Positions 22,461 through 31,275 of a stretch of 42,753 bases of DNA are shown here, in pieces. The notes beneath the pieces were generated by a model that was not told where the DNA came from, ran no database searches, and was given only the letters and a program-made list of their open reading frames with translations. The DNA lies in NCBI GenBank assembly GCA_016710435.1, contig JADJVV010000006.1:1-42753 (forward strand), written 5' to 3'. A program made the translations under genes and the position numbers. The stretch is from Hyphomicrobiales bacterium. GTDB taxonomy: Bacteria; Pseudomonadota; Alphaproteobacteria; Rhizobiales; Aestuariivirgaceae. How positions within the stretch are numbered: the first letter of the stretch is position 1; every line of letters starts with the position of its first letter.

Positions 22461-22810
22461 AACACCTCCGTGAGGGTCAGCGTCACATCATACAAAATCG
22501 TCTGATTGTCAGCGCTGAGCACCGTGCTTTCGCTTTCGCAGAGATCATCAAGGAGCTGAACGGTCGCCGTTCCGCCATGCTCGTCGATAAGCGTGAGAGG
22601 ACTTGTGCTCGTCGTTAAGGCGCGGAGATTTGACACCATGCTCCATGGGATGCCATGAAGCGCGAGCGTATATGTTGTTATGACCGCTCGTAGCGCTAAT
22701 CGGCTCGCTCCGTTCCGCGCCTGAAAGCGCGTTCCAATGCGCGCATCGCTACGACGAATGCTTGATACATCATATGGAATTCCCTGGATTGTAATGCGTT
22801 GAACAGTCAT
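22457..22810 (-). CDS. Minor tail protein
   Basis: 117 residues, strand-rich (ITIQGIPYDVSSIRRSD ... TLTLTEVL). Lies right behind the tape measure and overlaps both neighbours by ATGA, the place of distal tail components. No firm family. Confidence 0.6.
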   Translation of the reverse strand: MTVQRITIQGIPYDVSSIRRSDARIGTRFQARNGASRLALRAVITTYTLALHGIPWSMVSNLRALTTSTSPLTLIDEHGGTATVQLLDDLCESESTVLSADNQTILYDVTLTLTEVL

Positions 22811-25503
22811 GATGCAAAAGGCCTTGTTGTTTTTAATGACCGGATCGCGCTCTCGACGTGTTGCACGGCGGTTTGCACGGCGTCAACAGCCTCTCTGACG
22901 GCATGCAATCCATCGGTAATCGCCTCCTGGCTGCTTTTGACCGCCTGACTAGCGGCGGCATCCTGCACAGGTGCAGCGTTTGTTCTTGTCGCACCGTCCC
23001 CGGTTGCCGTGGCGGTCGTGCTGGGCAGTGGCGGCGATGGCGGCGGTGGCACGCGACTCGGTGGCGGAAGGGTGGCGGCGGTGGCTTTTCCCACTTTTTC
23101 ATTATAGGTCGCCTGCATGCGATCCAGATGCTCTGCATAACGCCGTTCTTCATCAGCATAGCGACGTGCTGATTCCGCTGCGAGTGCACTTCCTTGGCTG
23201 CGGATACGGGCAAGTTCATCCGCATCTGCTGCTGCCTGGAGCGCGGCGACGCCTTCGAGATAGTGCGCCTTTCCTTCATCGCCATCTTTCCGCGCCTGGG
23301 CAATTTCTTGCTGGAGCGTGATTTGCGCTTCGGCGGCCTTGAGTGCCGCTTCACGATAAGCCGCCGCAACATCAGCGCCTTGTTCAGCGGCAATGGCGCT
23401 TGTCTCCTGCTCAATCTGCTCATACGCGGCGCTCATACGTTGCGCTTGCGCCTGATCCATGTCGGCAAGGCGACGGTAAAAGTCAGCGCGGCCTCGTAGT
23501 CGTGTACTATGAAGTTGCGCTTCCGCCGCCGCACGCTTTTGTGCGCCATCAGCCGCAATGTCTGCCATCGTTTCTTGGTGATCCTGCTCGATGTTTTGTC
23601 GTTGCGTCGCTGAGTCGCGCTCTATCTCCGCAAGCCGTTGTGCTGTCTGTTGCGCTTCTGTCACACGGGGAGCGCTGCTGCCACCGCCGCCGCCACCGCC
23701 GCGTGATACTGGACGAGCGCTCGTAGCGGCGCGCCGCGCCGCCGTCGCCGTGGCGGTCGTGCGCGCCACGGCTTGCTGCGCGCGTGCCTCTTGCTGGAGT
23801 GTCGCCACGCGCGCAATATCAGCATCCGTATTGCCCCGTCGCCCTGGCGCGTTATATCCTGCGCCACCCTGGGTAAGATCGCGTGTTTGTTTGGCTTGCG
23901 CAGCAAGCCGGGCTTGTCCAGCAGCAACAGCCGCTTGTGCTGCGACGAGGCGATACGCGGCATCCTCTGTGATTTGGTATTGTGCGGCAAGCGTGGCGGC
24001 GGCTTGCGCGCTTGTCATCAGTCCAGCGGCGACCGATCCACCGAGACCAGCCAGCGTCGCTTGAACGGCGGCGAGGGCATCACCTTGAGCGGCACTTGCC
24101 GCTTTTTGTTCTGCCTCAGCTGCAAGATGGTGCGCCGCATCAATCATGGCTTGGCTCGTTGTCTGTGTGGTTGCCGTGAGTTGATTTTGTGCAGCGTCCA
24201 GCGTTTGTGTCGCATCCGTGACGCGGGCTTGTTCTGTCACGAGCGCGGCACTCTGTGCATTATACTCAGCAGCGGTTATCGCGCCTGTGGCAAATTGCTG
24301 TGCAAGCGCATTGAGTTGCGCGTCTAGTTCAGCGGTCGCTTGTTGTGCAGGCGTTAAGACGCCGATTGCGCTGAGCAAGCTACTGACAAACGTAATGTTT
24401 TCGGCGCTACTACTCGATGTCGCGCCGCTCAATTCCTGGAGCGTCACCACGAGCGCGGTAAGCGTTGCGTTCGCCTGTTCGCCAGTTGCGAGACTTTGCA
24501 TCAGCGCTGTTGCGCCCTCAGCAGCAGGGGTCAAAGCTTGGCTAAGCATCGCGCCAACCTTTAATTGCACCGCTTCCGCACTGGCGGCAAGCGCGTTCAT
24601 GGCTTGCGTTTCACGGCTGATGGAACCAGCAACACTCTCGCTCGTGATGCCGATCTGGTTCAGATATTGATCAAGAATGGCGAGTTTTTGCTGCGTGGAG
24701 ATACTCTCATCACGCAATGCGGCTAAGGCCGCTTTGGGGATTTCGTAGCGTCGTGCGAGCGACGATGGATCGCCTTCGAGCGCTTCATTGAGTGCTGTAC
24801 GAGCGCCAGCAATACCCTGTGTGGGGTCTTTAATACTTAAACGCTGAGAGAGATCAATGAGTTGTGTCAGTTCTGCTCCGCTGGAGCGCGCAACCGTAAT
24901 AAGGCCCTGAATGCCTTGAATATTGTCTGCGAGCGATCCACCAAAAAGGCGTTGTTGCGTTGTTGCCGCTTGTAAAGCCTCGGCGTACAGGCGAGGCGAT
25001 CCAGCAAGCGTTTCCAGCGCACTTTTGGCATCCTTGGTACGATTTGCGAGAAGGATCGCTTCTTGCCCATACTGGCGTAATGTGTCAACGGCAAAAGCCG
25101 CTGCGAGCGGCCCTGCGGCCCCGGCAAGTTGATGGAGGGCACTTGTCGTTTTCGGGATCGTGCTTGCCGCTTTTGCCGCTTGTTCCTCAAGCCGCGCAAG
25201 CTGTCCGTGCATCGCAATTGTTTGCGGTGTCGATTGCCCAATCACGCTTAAGGATGTTTTCAAGCGCCGGATGGCGGCGTCTGTTTGTCCAGTCTGCGCC
25301 TCAAACCGAGCCATAGCACTCTGCAAACGAAGAACGCCCGCTTGACCCTGCGCCGTTCCTTGCGCGAGTCCATCACCGACGCCTCGCCCTGTTCGTGTTC
25401 CGGCCTGATCGGTTGCAACCAAATCGCGGCGGAGTTCTGTCAGTAGGCGTTTAAGATTGACATCACGACCACTGATTGTGACCGAGAGAGAATCGTCACT
25501 CAT
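22807..25503 (-). CDS. Tape measure protein
   Basis: 898 residues. Long Ala/Gln-rich helical protein: Gly-rich segment near residue 40, then helices with repeated Q, A and L, and a Gly/Ser hinge (RGGGGGGGSSAPRV) before long charged coiled coils. A proline-rich stretch (PPPSRVPPPPSPPLP) precedes the end. Tape measures set tail length: 898 residues predict a siphovirus tail of roughly 130 nm by the usual 1.5 Å per residue rule. Preceded by the two overlapping chaperone-like genes. Confidence 0.88.
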   Translation of the reverse strand: MSDDSLSVTISGRDVNLKRLLTELRRDLVATDQAGTRTGRGVGDGLAQGTAQGQAGVLRLQSAMARFEAQTGQTDAAIRRLKTSLSVIGQSTPQTIAMHGQLARLEEQAAKAASTIPKTTSALHQLAGAAGPLAAAFAVDTLRQYGQEAILLANRTKDAKSALETLAGSPRLYAEALQAATTQQRLFGGSLADNIQGIQGLITVARSSGAELTQLIDLSQRLSIKDPTQGIAGARTALNEALEGDPSSLARRYEIPKAALAALRDESISTQQKLAILDQYLNQIGITSESVAGSISRETQAMNALAASAEAVQLKVGAMLSQALTPAAEGATALMQSLATGEQANATLTALVVTLQELSGATSSSSAENITFVSSLLSAIGVLTPAQQATAELDAQLNALAQQFATGAITAAEYNAQSAALVTEQARVTDATQTLDAAQNQLTATTQTTSQAMIDAAHHLAAEAEQKAASAAQGDALAAVQATLAGLGGSVAAGLMTSAQAAATLAAQYQITEDAAYRLVAAQAAVAAGQARLAAQAKQTRDLTQGGAGYNAPGRRGNTDADIARVATLQQEARAQQAVARTTATATAARRAATSARPVSRGGGGGGGSSAPRVTEAQQTAQRLAEIERDSATQRQNIEQDHQETMADIAADGAQKRAAAEAQLHSTRLRGRADFYRRLADMDQAQAQRMSAAYEQIEQETSAIAAEQGADVAAAYREAALKAAEAQITLQQEIAQARKDGDEGKAHYLEGVAALQAAADADELARIRSQGSALAAESARRYADEERRYAEHLDRMQATYNEKVGKATAATLPPPSRVPPPPSPPLPSTTATATGDGATRTNAAPVQDAAASQAVKSSQEAITDGLHAVREAVDAVQTAVQHVESAIRSLKTTRPFAS

Positions 25504-25853
25504 GCCATTGACTCCTGAAGGGCCAGCAAGCGATCAGAAAGGGTAGGGTCAGCCTGACGGCGCTGTCGCTCCGCTGTCAGTAAGCGGGCGACTGCCTGAT
25601 CGAGAAGACTAGAGGTTGGCGTTACCTGGGGTACCGATGGAAGACGGCTTCCGGCTGCCGCAATGCAATGCGCGGCCTGGTGCTGCGCCATAGCCGCAAG
25701 GTCTTCCGCGATCATACGCAGAAGGGCGGCCCGATCATGAAGGACGGCAGCCGTATGTAGGCCGCGCTGCTGAGCAATACGCGACGCCCAGGCAGGCAGG
25801 ATACCCGCAAGCGCACAGACGCTTGCATCATGCGTGCGCTGCTGCCGACTCAT
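25500..25853 (-). CDS. Tail assembly chaperone, second gene
   Basis: 117 residues from ATG 25853. It has no Shine-Dalgarno and overlaps the upstream gene by 26 bases in another frame, with the frame open upstream for a further stretch (to 25883). This is the layout of lambda G and GT genes, where the second product is made by ribosomal frameshift as a fusion. The needed shift here would be +1 (or -2). Confidence 0.65.
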   Translation of the reverse strand: MSRQQRTHDASVCALAGILPAWASRIAQQRGLHTAAVLHDRAALLRMIAEDLAAMAQHQAAHCIAAAGSRLPSVPQVTPTSSLLDQAVARLLTAERQRRQADPTLSDRLLALQESMA

Positions 25854-26292
25854 GATCGGGTGGCGCGGTGGTGAGTGTAACAAGGAGAACCTCGATTTCT
25901 GCCATTGTTTTATCTGACAAGCCCCAGACCAGATCGACGAGCTGGCGCATAATGGCAGGATTACTTTGCATTATCAGCGTCTTTGCGCTAATGTCGTCAA
26001 GGGAAGGCACCACCATGCAGCGGCGTATTGTCTCAGCTGCAAAAACCGGGTAATCCGTGTCATCAGGCAGGACGGTACTCCGCCGATGAATCGCGAGCCG
26101 CTCCGCCCGATGAATTGCATCCTGATCTACCAACGAGAGGCTACGAATGCGCCACTTGAGCGGAGTGCCATCAGCGCGCTGCCAATCAGGAATGAGCACA
26201 TCAACCTCGGCACGATCCGCCTGTCCAAGGGCATCGTGGATCGTACCGTAGGTCGTGACAGTTGGTGGCGCAAAGGAAATAAGCTGTGCCAT
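25828..26292 (-). CDS. Tail assembly chaperone, first gene
   Basis: 154 residues; helical C-terminus (LVDLVWGLSDKTMAEIEVLL) and position between the tail-tube gene and tape measure fit the gpG-type chaperone. Starts three bases after the tail-tube gene. Assignment is by gene order. Confidence 0.65.
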   Translation of the reverse strand: MAQLISFAPPTVTTYGTIHDALGQADRAEVDVLIPDWQRADGTPLKWRIRSLSLVDQDAIHRAERLAIHRRSTVLPDDTDYPVFAAETIRRCMVVPSLDDISAKTLIMQSNPAIMRQLVDLVWGLSDKTMAEIEVLLVTLTTAPPDHESAAAHA

Positions 26293-26294
26293 GG

Positions 26295-26744
26295 CTAGCT
26301 AGCCGATCCGGCAGCTACCGTGGGAATCCCTGATCCCTCCGCCTCGAACGTCACACCGCCCTTCGCCTCTTGTTTGTACGTGTACTTACTATAGGTTGTG
26401 GTTGCTTTCGCAAAGGTAAACTTCGATCCTTTAATGGTGTCAAACACGAGCGTATCAGGCTCAGTTCCCACAAAGTATGCCTGTTGCAGACCCGCAACAA
26501 AAGCGTCGCTGTCAGCGTCTTCCCCTGTCGGCGACACATGCCCGCTAAGCTTAAAAGTGATCTTTCGCCCGGCGGGAATATCAACCGTGTTGGGATTGCC
26601 AATCCACGGCCCAGTCTCCTCTGTTTTTACTTCAACAGCAACTTCCCAGTCACCGACAAAAAAACCTTGACTGGTTGCAGCACCAAGTGTTAAGGTAATT
26701 TTTCCGTTCGTTCCAACAATAGGTGTGCTTGCACCGGCTGCCAT
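26295..26744 (-). CDS. Major tail tube protein
   Basis: 149 residues, strand-rich with Gly/Thr (GKITLTLGAATSQGFFVGDW, GGVTFEAEGSGIPTV). AGGAGG precedes the ATG. Position between the tail terminator and the chaperones is standard for siphovirus tube proteins. Confidence 0.75.
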   Translation of the reverse strand: MAAGASTPIVGTNGKITLTLGAATSQGFFVGDWEVAVEVKTEETGPWIGNPNTVDIPAGRKITFKLSGHVSPTGEDADSDAFVAGLQQAYFVGTEPDTLVFDTIKGSKFTFAKATTTYSKYTYKQEAKGGVTFEAEGSGIPTVAAGSAS

Positions 26745-26759
26745 AGGAAAACCTCCTGT

Positions 26760-27158
26760 TTATGTGATGGTGATGGTATAAACAAAGCCAGCCGCCCAAA
26801 TCGGGCTGTCACTGGCAGGTATTGGTGGAAGTGGACGGGTAACAAGAACACGAAGTGTTCGATCCGCATGCGTGTAGCGTCCAGGAAGGGAGGTGGCAAT
26901 GGCTATCGCCACATCGGACGCGCCTGCTTCGCTTGCCGCAAAAACGCGGATTGCAATCTCGCCTGTCCAGATGGTCTGCCCAATGAACGATTCAGCACGC
27001 CCACCCCGATCATGACTATGCCACACGATACAGGGAAGCGGCACGCCGACCGGCGCTTGCGATGCATAGACGTTGCCTGCGACAAACGGGCCAAGCTGAC
27101 CCACAAAAAAGGTCGTCAGATGGCTGATAGCGGTCGGAATGGCGTTTGGGGCACTCAT
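26760..27158 (-). CDS. Tail terminator/completion protein
   Basis: 132 residues, style of DUF3168/gpU-like proteins: PTAISHLTTFFVGQL near the start, then VPLPCIVWHSHD and strand-rich GEIAIRVFAAS with a final strand (VYTITIT). Overlaps the previous gene by ATGA. Confidence 0.6.
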   Translation of the reverse strand: MSAPNAIPTAISHLTTFFVGQLGPFVAGNVYASQAPVGVPLPCIVWHSHDRGGRAESFIGQTIWTGEIAIRVFAASEAGASDVAIAIATSLPGRYTHADRTLRVLVTRPLPPIPASDSPIWAAGFVYTITIT

Positions 27159-27490
27159 ACAAGGAACGGCTTTAATGCATCGCGGATAGCCCGCTTGATG
27201 TCAATTGCACGGACAGCAGGGCCAAGAAAAGGTTGTGCGGGATACGACGGATCGGTCGTGCCATACTCAACGAACCGCGCATGGTCAGCGGTGAATCGCA
27301 CATCATACGTGGATGTGCCGTTTGGCGCAGACGGATGCACAGACCCAGAATCGCGTAGCTCCCCTGTATCGACGGGGGCCAATTGTGCCGCGAGATCAGC
27401 CACCATGGTGGCAGCCTGAAACACGCCACGATCACAGGCGGCATCCACATTCGTCTGTAGGCGATCCCAACGGGAGAGTTTGAGTGTCAT
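27155..27490 (-). CDS. HK97 gp10-like head-tail/tail component
   Basis: 111 residues from ATG 27490, which overlaps the upstream stop. Helix (FQAATMVADLAAQLAPVDTG) followed by GELRDS and VEYGTTDPSYPAQPFLGPAV is the typical signature of the HK97-gp10/minor tail family. The longer frame upstream lies inside the neighbouring gene. Confidence 0.8.
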   Translation of the reverse strand: MTLKLSRWDRLQTNVDAACDRGVFQAATMVADLAAQLAPVDTGELRDSGSVHPSAPNGTSTYDVRFTADHARFVEYGTTDPSYPAQPFLGPAVRAIDIKRAIRDALKPFLV

Positions 27491-27843
27491 GACAGTTTTA
27501 CCTCCGTCAACGGAAATGTTGCCGCTGTCTGAATGGTTTGTGTTCGTGCGGCTCCAACCGCAAACCAGCAATCGCGCACATGAAGCATATCTCCCGCACG
27601 CGTTGCACTCTCGATACGTGTGATCCACTGCGGCTGATCACGTTCGGTCAAAAGGCCATCGCGAGCCTGGCTTAGTCGTCGTGAGGTCGTCAGCAGCCCG
27701 AGTTCAACATGCACGATTGGCCAATCACGCACATCGCCAGACTGAGGGCCTGGCGGTTTGCGATGCACCGTTCCAGTCTCGGTCATCTGTGTTGCGCGGG
27801 CTTGACACAATGCGTTATATTCCTGAGCCGTGAGAAGGGTCAT
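27487..27843 (-). CDS. Head-tail adaptor protein
   Basis: 118 residues, strand-rich (RDWPIVHVELGLLTTSRRLS, MLHVRDCWFAVGAARTQT). Position before the gp10-like gene matches the head-tail adaptor (SPP1 gp16/phage_H_T_join). Overlaps both neighbours. Confidence 0.6.
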   Translation of the reverse strand: MTLLTAQEYNALCQARATQMTETGTVHRKPPGPQSGDVRDWPIVHVELGLLTTSRRLSQARDGLLTERDQPQWITRIESATRAGDMLHVRDCWFAVGAARTQTIQTAATFPLTEVKLS

Positions 27844-28052
27844 GGGTCAATACCCGGCAACGGCTGTGGCGTGGCATCGCGCTGGGTTGCATCAACAAAA
27901 ACTGCCTTTCCTGCAAGCACGAGCGCATCGGCCTCGGTTGTTGATACCGTACCGACCGCGCCAGCTGGAAAAATAGTGACGCCATCTGCGAGCACAAACG
28001 GCACGAGGGCACGAATTGATCGCAGATCCAATGCTTTGCGCTTTGTTGTCAT
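27840..28052 (-). CDS. Small structural-region protein
   Basis: 70 residues with a ...FPAGAVGTVSTTEADALVLAG core, as in small proteins placed between connector genes in many siphoviruses. GAGAGG before ATG. Function unknown. Confidence 0.6.
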   Translation of the reverse strand: MTTKRKALDLRSIRALVPFVLADGVTIFPAGAVGTVSTTEADALVLAGKAVFVDATQRDATPQPLPGIDP

Positions 28053-28064
28053 GGGAAAACCTCT

Positions 28065-28406
28065 CTAAAAAACCTGTTCAACACGTCCAGTGGTGCTCCC
28101 GCGTGGTGCACCAGAAAACGGATACCGTTGTGCTGCGCGCTGAGCAGCAGCATGCCCAGCGCGCAGCGTTGCAAGCCGATCAGCATATTCCAAGGTCACG
28201 GCATCAGCACTCATTTTTGAGGCCAACATACCGACGTGTGCAAGAACAGCCGTGAAAACCGCAGGCAGAGCGGCGGTATAATCGCCGCCCGCCTGCGTCA
28301 AGAGTGCCTGATACGTTACGTCATCCAGCCATGATGGGTCGGCAGTGTCGCCAACCGCGAGTCGTAGATGATCGATATCTGTTACGAGCGCAGGATTAAA
28401 CGGCAT
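28065..28406 (-). CDS. Head-tail connector (gp6-like)
   Basis: 113 residues: VTDIDHLRLAVGDTADPSWL followed by four helices is the pattern of head completion/connector proteins. Directly downstream of the capsid gene. Confidence 0.7.
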   Translation of the reverse strand: MPFNPALVTDIDHLRLAVGDTADPSWLDDVTYQALLTQAGGDYTAALPAVFTAVLAHVGMLASKMSADAVTLEYADRLATLRAGHAAAQRAAQRYPFSGAPRGSTTGRVEQVF

Positions 28407-28411
28407 AGCGC

Positions 28412-29515
28412 CTACTCCGTTCCAGCGATCACAATCCGTTTCGGGTCGAACACGACCGGCAATTCATTGCAGGCCGTCTCGCCGCGTAACGCCCAAGGCC
28501 GATGCTCAGGGGTGTAGACACGCGCCCAGCGCCCAGCAAGGCCGCCGCCTTCAACGGTGGGGGCCAAATGCATATAGCCAAGGAGACCCGGCGTGTCCAG
28601 CGGCACACTGCCGCTTGCCACTGTCCAGGTATTCAGCTGCGGTACGCCAACGCTGGTCATGACATTGTCTGGAAAAAAGGGAACTTGGACAAGTTCTGGT
28701 GCTTGACCAGCAATCGTTGCTTGTCGGATGACATCACCGCTCTGATCGATAATCATGAACGAGACAATGTCGCGCACGTCAGAGGTAAACTGCTGCTGCG
28801 CATTTATTCGTCGAACGGTGGCAGTAAAGGCATCCTGATTCGTAACGATCAACTGATTGACCGGATTACTGATAATTTTCAAATAGGTTGCGCGACTAAC
28901 AAAACGATAGTCAACGCGACCTCCGAGTGCAAGATCACTTGCCTGAATGTCAGCCCAGAATTTTGATGCACTTCCGCCATAGGCATCATTGCCGGTACGA
29001 ACGGCGAATTTATGCGCGGCGGGTAACCCGTAATCGACCTGAAGGCGAATGCCATTAAATGTCCAATCAATGGCACCCCTTCCAAAAACTTGTCCACGCA
29101 TCCATTCAGCAGTATCAAGCTGTGCTTGGGCTAGAAGACGAGCAAAATTGAGCACCTGCTGCGTAATTGCCTCGGTGCTACTGCCACCGCGAAGTTGTGA
29201 TTGCATCACGAGTTGTTGTAGATGACGCAACGAAGCCTCTGGAAGATCAAGCGCGAGCGCGACCTTCGCGGATTGCTCCATAAACGTGCTAACGCTCATG
29301 ACACCGCTTTCGGGATACGGAGAGTCCATGCCGACGAGACCTGCCATCACCGCCCGTACCGTGATCGTGCTATCCTTGACGGTGTAATCCGGAATAGGTG
29401 TGTCTGGCAATAAGCGGCTAAACACATACTGTTGAGTTGGGCGTAATTCATTAATAATGCGCTGAGCCGCATTGGGGCCGAGACGAGCAAGCGCATCGGT
29501 GAAGGTAATGTCCAT
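28412..29515 (-). CDS. Major capsid protein (phage lambda gpE type)
   Basis: 367 residues from ATG 29515, which overlaps the decoration gene stop (TAATG) and has GGAGGG upstream. N-terminal FTDALARLGPNAAQRIINEL, then LPDTPIPDYTVKDSTITVRA and a C-terminal domain ending HRPWALRGETACNELPVVFD; these fit the phage_cap_E family with HK97 fold. It forms the icosahedral shell, helped by scaffold and decoration proteins encoded upstream. Confidence 0.85.
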   Translation of the reverse strand: MDITFTDALARLGPNAAQRIINELRPTQQYVFSRLLPDTPIPDYTVKDSTITVRAVMAGLVGMDSPYPESGVMSVSTFMEQSAKVALALDLPEASLRHLQQLVMQSQLRGGSSTEAITQQVLNFARLLAQAQLDTAEWMRGQVFGRGAIDWTFNGIRLQVDYGLPAAHKFAVRTGNDAYGGSASKFWADIQASDLALGGRVDYRFVSRATYLKIISNPVNQLIVTNQDAFTATVRRINAQQQFTSDVRDIVSFMIIDQSGDVIRQATIAGQAPELVQVPFFPDNVMTSVGVPQLNTWTVASGSVPLDTPGLLGYMHLAPTVEGGGLAGRWARVYTPEHRPWALRGETACNELPVVFDPKRIVIAGTE

Positions 29516-29931
29516 TAGCTTGCCCTCCCGTCGTTGTATGTGCGCCATGCAAAGCCCGTTCCAGCGGCGTTCAATTCTGTTTTGATGGGGGCTGCCAGCG
29601 TGCGCGGGGTGCCAGTCGCGTCAGGGAGCAGATTTTCATGAATGACGCCCCCAACGATCAGGCCGTAGCCGGTCAGGGCAGCGGTAGGATCGCCCTCGAC
29701 GGCGGTTGTCTCAAGCAGGCCGACCGCCGGATTGGTGGTTACGACGCGTGGGCTGATTTTGCCGTTCCCAAGCAGTATTCCAACGGTTGCTCCTGCGGGG
29801 ATGGTTTTCTTTCCGTCGGCGTTGGTGGCGCTGACCTGCGCCCAATCGATTTGGTGTCCACCATCACGATCAGCGCTGTGGGGATCGACGAGCCACCCAG
29901 GGGTGGCGACGGTTGTGGTTGTGGTTGCCAT
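29515..29931 (-). CDS. Capsid decoration protein (lambda gpD-like)
   Basis: 138 residues. Thr/Val-rich start, GVILLGN-like strand region (ATVGILLGNGKISPRVVTTN) and VGGVIHENLLPDA match decoration or head-stabilising proteins. AGGAG nine bases before ATG. Adjacent to the capsid gene, as in lambda. Confidence 0.75.
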   Translation of the reverse strand: MATTTTTVATPGWLVDPHSADRDGGHQIDWAQVSATNADGKKTIPAGATVGILLGNGKISPRVVTTNPAVGLLETTAVEGDPTAALTGYGLIVGGVIHENLLPDATGTPRTLAAPIKTELNAAGTGFAWRTYNDGRAS

Positions 29932-29943
29932 AAATGAAAACTC

Positions 29944-30591
29944 CTATGGCACGACGGCGTGCCGTGCCGTATTGATGGATGCTAAGTAGGCGGCGACTGG
30001 ATCAGACGGCGACGCAGCGGCGAGCGGCTGTCGGACAGGGCTAGACCGTGCGGGACTCTGATCAAGGGCCGATAAAAAAGGCGCAATCGCTCCATCCTCC
30101 CGGATCGGGATAGCGGTGCCGTCGCGCACAATACAGGCCTGAGCGGGAGCATCTCCCATTGCAGGCGTGATCGTTACCTCCATATCGGGTGTGATCAGGC
30201 GGGCAAGCTTTGCCGCGTCCAGGTGGGCCGCATCGGCAGCCTGGCGAATAAGCAAATCTCGCGCTGTTTGGGCCGTCGCCGTGATCTGCTGCTGTAGCAC
30301 ATCAGGGGTCCCGAGCTGCTGATAGGCCGCCCACTGCGTGGCCTGCTCCGCCGTCAGCACAAGGTGTCCTGCGGGAAGTGCAGGGGTCGCAGACACCTGC
30401 TGGCGCAGCGTGCGGTTTTTCCCGCGCAGCGCATGATTGTCCTGCAAGACGACGGCGAGCCGCTCGGCTAATCGCACCGCATCGGTGCCATACCGCTCAA
30501 GCAGATCACTCCCCCGTGGGGCGAGATCGTCAACGGCGGAATCGTCAGGAGCAGCCGTATCAACGGCGGAATCGTCAGGGACAGTAGGCAT
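29944..30591 (-). CDS. Capsid scaffolding protein
   Basis: 215 residues from ATG 30591 with AAGGAG upstream. Acidic N-terminus with a repeated PDDSAVD element, then a long helical middle (LAERLAVVLQDNHALRGKNR ... QQITATAQTARDLLIRQAAD) typical of scaffolds. The C-terminus (SDPVAAYLASINTA) may bind capsid protein. Placed just before decoration and capsid genes. Confidence 0.7.
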   Translation of the reverse strand: MPTVPDDSAVDTAAPDDSAVDDLAPRGSDLLERYGTDAVRLAERLAVVLQDNHALRGKNRTLRQQVSATPALPAGHLVLTAEQATQWAAYQQLGTPDVLQQQITATAQTARDLLIRQAADAAHLDAAKLARLITPDMEVTITPAMGDAPAQACIVRDGTAIPIREDGAIAPFLSALDQSPARSSPVRQPLAAASPSDPVAAYLASINTARHAVVP

Positions 30592-30617
30592 ACAAACTCC
30601 TTGAGGTATGCGAGGGG

Positions 30618-30690
30618 CAGCACGCATACAAAAACGCCCTGATAGGACGGCATTTTTGCTCGTTCCTATCAGGGCGCATGATGCGTGCTG
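30618..30690. repeat. Nested inverted repeats upstream of the scaffold gene
   Basis: Outer arms CAGCACGCAT/ATGCGTGCTG (30618-30627, 30681-30690) enclose inner arms CGCCCTGATAGG/CCTATCAGGGCG (30635-30646, 30665-30676), all exact. On the leftward transcript this lies between the small gene at 30708 and the scaffold start. It may attenuate transcription or protect the capsid mRNA 5' end. Confidence 0.7.
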
Positions 30691-30707
30691 ATACCCGCTC
30701 TTTTGTT

Positions 30708-30914
30708 CTACTCAGTGTACGACGTTTTACGGGCGTTGTCAACCTTGGAGGGCGCTATCCCAAGAAGCCGCCCGACAAGCGCCCGTTGCTGCCCGATGCC
30801 GCGCTCCTGTTGACAGAGCGCGGCATAGAGCTGCTCCAGCTGCGCCCGCACGACGGGATGCTGCGGATCACGCAGTAGCAGATCAAGCACACTCAGATCA
30901 TGACTTGACGGCAT
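30708..30914 (-). CDS. Small hypothetical protein
   Basis: 68 residues, helical (VRAQLEQLYAALCQQERGIG). Overlaps the HExxH protein by 17 bases. Unknown. Confidence 0.6.
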   Translation of the reverse strand: MPSSHDLSVLDLLLRDPQHPVVRAQLEQLYAALCQQERGIGQQRALVGRLLGIAPSKVDNARKTSYTE

Positions 30915-31275
30915 GCGGGGGACTTTCTGTCAGTAAAAAAGCAACCAGGGCGGGGTTGCGGCGTAATGTATCAAGCAGTGACCCGGTTAATGTCCGAATG
31001 GCCTGCTCTTCGGTGATCGTCTCACTCAAAGGCTCATGCAGATGCCAACAGCCGTGAAGCACCTCGTGCAGCAGCGCCAGACGCACATGATCAGGGTGGG
31101 TCGGTTGCAACACAATGAGCGCCTCTCCATAATCGATCAGCCCCCAAAACGGCTCGTTCGCCACAACCATCCGTGCGGCATACGCCGCAGCTGTGACGAC
31201 GACGGCATACTGCACAGGGCCAATCTGGATCGTTGCTGGACACGTCGGTGCTGGCGGACGCCGGCGTGCGGTCAT
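30898..31275 (-). CDS. HExxH metallopeptidase-like protein
   Basis: 125 residues. LLHEVLHGCWHLH carries a zinc-metallopeptidase HExxH motif plus extra histidines, preceded by strands (QIGPVQYAVVVTAAAY, EALIVLQPTH), as in small ImmA/SprT-like phage proteins. It lies between portal and scaffold genes, where capsid maturation proteases usually sit, so a head protease is a possible role. It overlaps the portal stop (ATGA). Confidence 0.65.
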   Translation of the reverse strand: MTARRRPPAPTCPATIQIGPVQYAVVVTAAAYAARMVVANEPFWGLIDYGEALIVLQPTHPDHVRLALLHEVLHGCWHLHEPLSETITEEQAIRTLTGSLLDTLRRNPALVAFLLTESPPHAVKS

